Under the pieces are notes generated by a model, which saw nothing but the letters and a program-made list of their open reading frames with translations, was not told the origin of the DNA and made no database searches. From SAR202 cluster bacterium (GTDB lineage Bacteria; Chloroflexota; Dehalococcoidia; Lucifugimonadales; UBA826), in the NCBI GenBank assembly GCA_009392675.1, contig VFFY01000173.1, positions 1-6,032 on the forward strand: DNA of 6,032 nt, given 5' to 3'. The position numbers were made by a program, and so were the translations under genes. Positions 4,696 through 6,032 of the stretch are shown in pieces (position 1 is the stretch's first letter; each line of letters begins with the position of its first letter).

Positions 4696-6032
4696 TTAAT
4701 CAAGACTTTCTATAACTCCTTCTATAAAAAGAATACTTATCGCTTTCATACTATATTTTAATAACTGTTTTCTGGTGTTTTCATCAGCAGATGTTGAAAG
4801 GTCTTCCACGATTTTTCTTAGCGACTTTTCCCCGTCTATTTTCATCAATAGATTCGCCACTAAATTACTACATGGCACCCCTTCCTTTCGGTATGGTGTT
4901 GTTATAACTGTTCCCCACTCAAATTCTCCTTCTGCTAGAACTGGCTTTTTTTCTAGTTCTGCTTCTGGTGCTAGGCACGGTATTTTTTCCAAGATCGAAT
5001 CTTGAATGGAAAGTAATTTTGCATTTCTATCCTCAGATTTTTTGTTGTGTAGGCTTATGGCAGACATGAATTCATTCGGTAATTCACCTCTCTCTAAAGC
5101 CACCCGTTCATATCCACGGACAGATTGTCCTGACACCGCTCTGATGAAGGAGACCCTGTCAGAAAAATAATTTTCCTCTTTAAATATTCGACGGGCTTCC
5201 CAGAAATATGAATCTACGCTTCTATTGCTGGAATAGAATAATAAGGCCAGGTCCCGAAAATGGTCATATTCTTGTCGAAATATGGTTTCGTATACTGATG
5301 CGCTTTCTTTGCCAAGAATCTTATCTTTTAAGTATGTAACAGCATATGCTGAAGCAAGTACACCTGACATCATAGCTAAGTGAACCCCCGAAGAAAATAA
5401 AGGATCTATAAAACATGCCGCATCTCCGGCTAATACCCAACCATCGCCGGCCATCTTCGAGGTTGTATATGACCAATCTTTTAATATTTTTGCATCACTT
5501 TTTAGCTCTGCTTCCGAAAGCATATCTGATGTTCTGTTGGTCAATGATAGTTGGTTTTTTAAGAACGTTATCGGATCGGTTTTCCGTAATTCCGCATTGC
5601 TCTCATTGGAATCTACTACCGCTCCTACACTTGTAATGTCGTCATTTAAGGGAATCGTCCAAACCCATCCATTTTCATAGGACTCAATAAATATATTGTT
5701 TTCGTCGGGGACGGGCAGTTTTTTCGCCCCTGCAAAATATCCATAAACCGCTAGGTTTTGAAAATTTTCATCCCATTGCCTCAAGTTTAAATTCCTCGCT
5801 AGAAGAGCGGACTGTCCGCTGGCATCTACTATGAATTTGGCAGGTTGGAAGTATTCCTGGCCGATTTTATTTGTGACCACAGCTCCTCTATTTGAATCAT
5901 CTGTCAGTATCTTGGTTACCGATGACTCTTCTTCCACCAAAACACCGAGTTCTGCTGATCTTTTGAGTAGTATTTCATCAAATATAGGCCTTGAAACCTG
6001 ATATGAATGAATATTCTGTTTATTGGTTTCAC
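4696..6032 (-). CDS. Flavin-dependent halogenase-like FAD oxidoreductase, N-terminus beyond the window
   Basis: The C-terminal 444 or so residues of a FAD-dependent enzyme of the halogenase/geranylgeranyl-reductase superfamily. The frame is open to base 6032. A TTG at 5940 is not the start, because upstream in-frame codons already encode the conserved SYQVSRPIFDEILLKRS segment. In numbering from that TTG, VDASGQSALLAR (38-49) is the typical second FAD motif. WVWTIP (92-97) matches the halogenase signature WxWxIP, and GDAACFIDPLFSSGVHLA (172-189) combines the FAD-binding GD with the halogenase FxxPxxSxG pattern (F177, P180, S183, G185). The context resembles CmlS/PltA-type enzymes more than tryptophan halogenases. 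The Rossmann GxGxxG and the catalytic Lys expected near residue 70-80 are outside the window, so halogenating activity is unproven. The last 60 residues, with KIDGEKSLRKIVEDL, look like a PqqD-like winged-helix element. A non-halogenating FAD monooxygenase is the main alternative. Confidence 0.82.
   Translation of the reverse strand, partial: ETNKQNIHSYQVSRPIFDEILLKRSAELGVLVEEESSVTKILTDDSNRGAVVTNKIGQEYFQPAKFIVDASGQSALLARNLNLRQWDENFQNLAVYGYFAGAKKLPVPDENNIFIESYENGWVWTIPLNDDITSVGAVVDSNESNAELRKTDPITFLKNQLSLTNRTSDMLSEAELKSDAKILKDWSYTTSKMAGDGWVLAGDAACFIDPLFSSGVHLAMMSGVLASAYAVTYLKDKILGKESASVYETIFRQEYDHFRDLALLFYSSNRSVDSYFWEARRIFKEENYFSDRVSFIRAVSGQSVRGYERVALERGELPNEFMSAISLHNKKSEDRNAKLLSIQDSILEKIPCLAPEAELEKKPVLAEGEFEWGTVITTPYRKEGVPCSNLVANLLMKIDGEKSLRKIVEDLSTSADENTRKQLLKYSMKAISILFIEGVIESLD

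Noticed and set aside
4696..5940. Start of the halogenase-like gene at the TTG at 5940
   Set aside because: In-frame codons upstream to the window edge encode the conserved QVSRPIFDEILL segment typical of the family, and the FAD-binding N-terminus is still missing. The TTG is an internal Leu codon.
1..6032. CRISPR arrays, tRNA/rRNA genes, insertion sequences or long direct repeats
   Set aside because: No regularly spaced repeats, tRNA-like cloverleaf, transposase motifs or flanking inverted repeats were seen on either strand by eye.

Overview
This 6 kb window comes from a bacterium. The genes are tightly packed, most have recognisable Shine-Dalgarno sites, and base composition is moderately AT-rich. 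It holds six protein genes, all apparently enzymes of small-molecule metabolism, and the genes at both ends run out of the window. I see no rRNA, tRNA, CRISPR array, transposase or phage gene. Two luciferase-like flavin monooxygenases (LLM class) of different subtypes sit beside an alpha/beta hydrolase and an HpcH/HpaI aldolase. This resembles the flavin-monooxygenase-rich catabolic repertoire described for marine SAR202/Dehalococcoidia-type Chloroflexota, but that lineage is an inference and the sequence contains no phylogenetic marker.

Layout. (1) Minus strand, 1-1601: an LLM-class monooxygenase whose end overlaps the start of an HpcH/HpaI-type aldolase (truncated at base 1) by 8 bases. (2) 1602-1767: a divergent intergenic region with a plausible promoter for each direction and a perfect 12-bp palindrome in the 5' leader of the rightward operon. 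(3) Plus strand, 1768-3870: an alpha/beta hydrolase followed 30 bases later by a second, longer LLM-class monooxygenase. (4) 3871-3933: a convergent gap filled by a perfect 12-bp inverted repeat, probably a two-way terminator. (5) Minus strand, 3934-6032: a flavin-dependent halogenase-like oxidoreductase (5' end outside the window) followed 30 bases later by a classical short-chain dehydrogenase/reductase (SDR).

How the genes may work together (inference). The divergent pair of operons could be an oxygenase-hydrolase-aldolase route: FMN-dependent oxygenation of a carbon skeleton, hydrolysis of the resulting ester or C-C bond, then retro-aldol cleavage to central metabolites. The converging operon pairs a halogenase-like FAD enzyme with an NAD(P)-dependent alcohol/ketone oxidoreductase. 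It may be a separate secondary-metabolite or tailoring module. No transporter, regulator or flavin reductase is visible here, so these links rest on gene order and family membership only.
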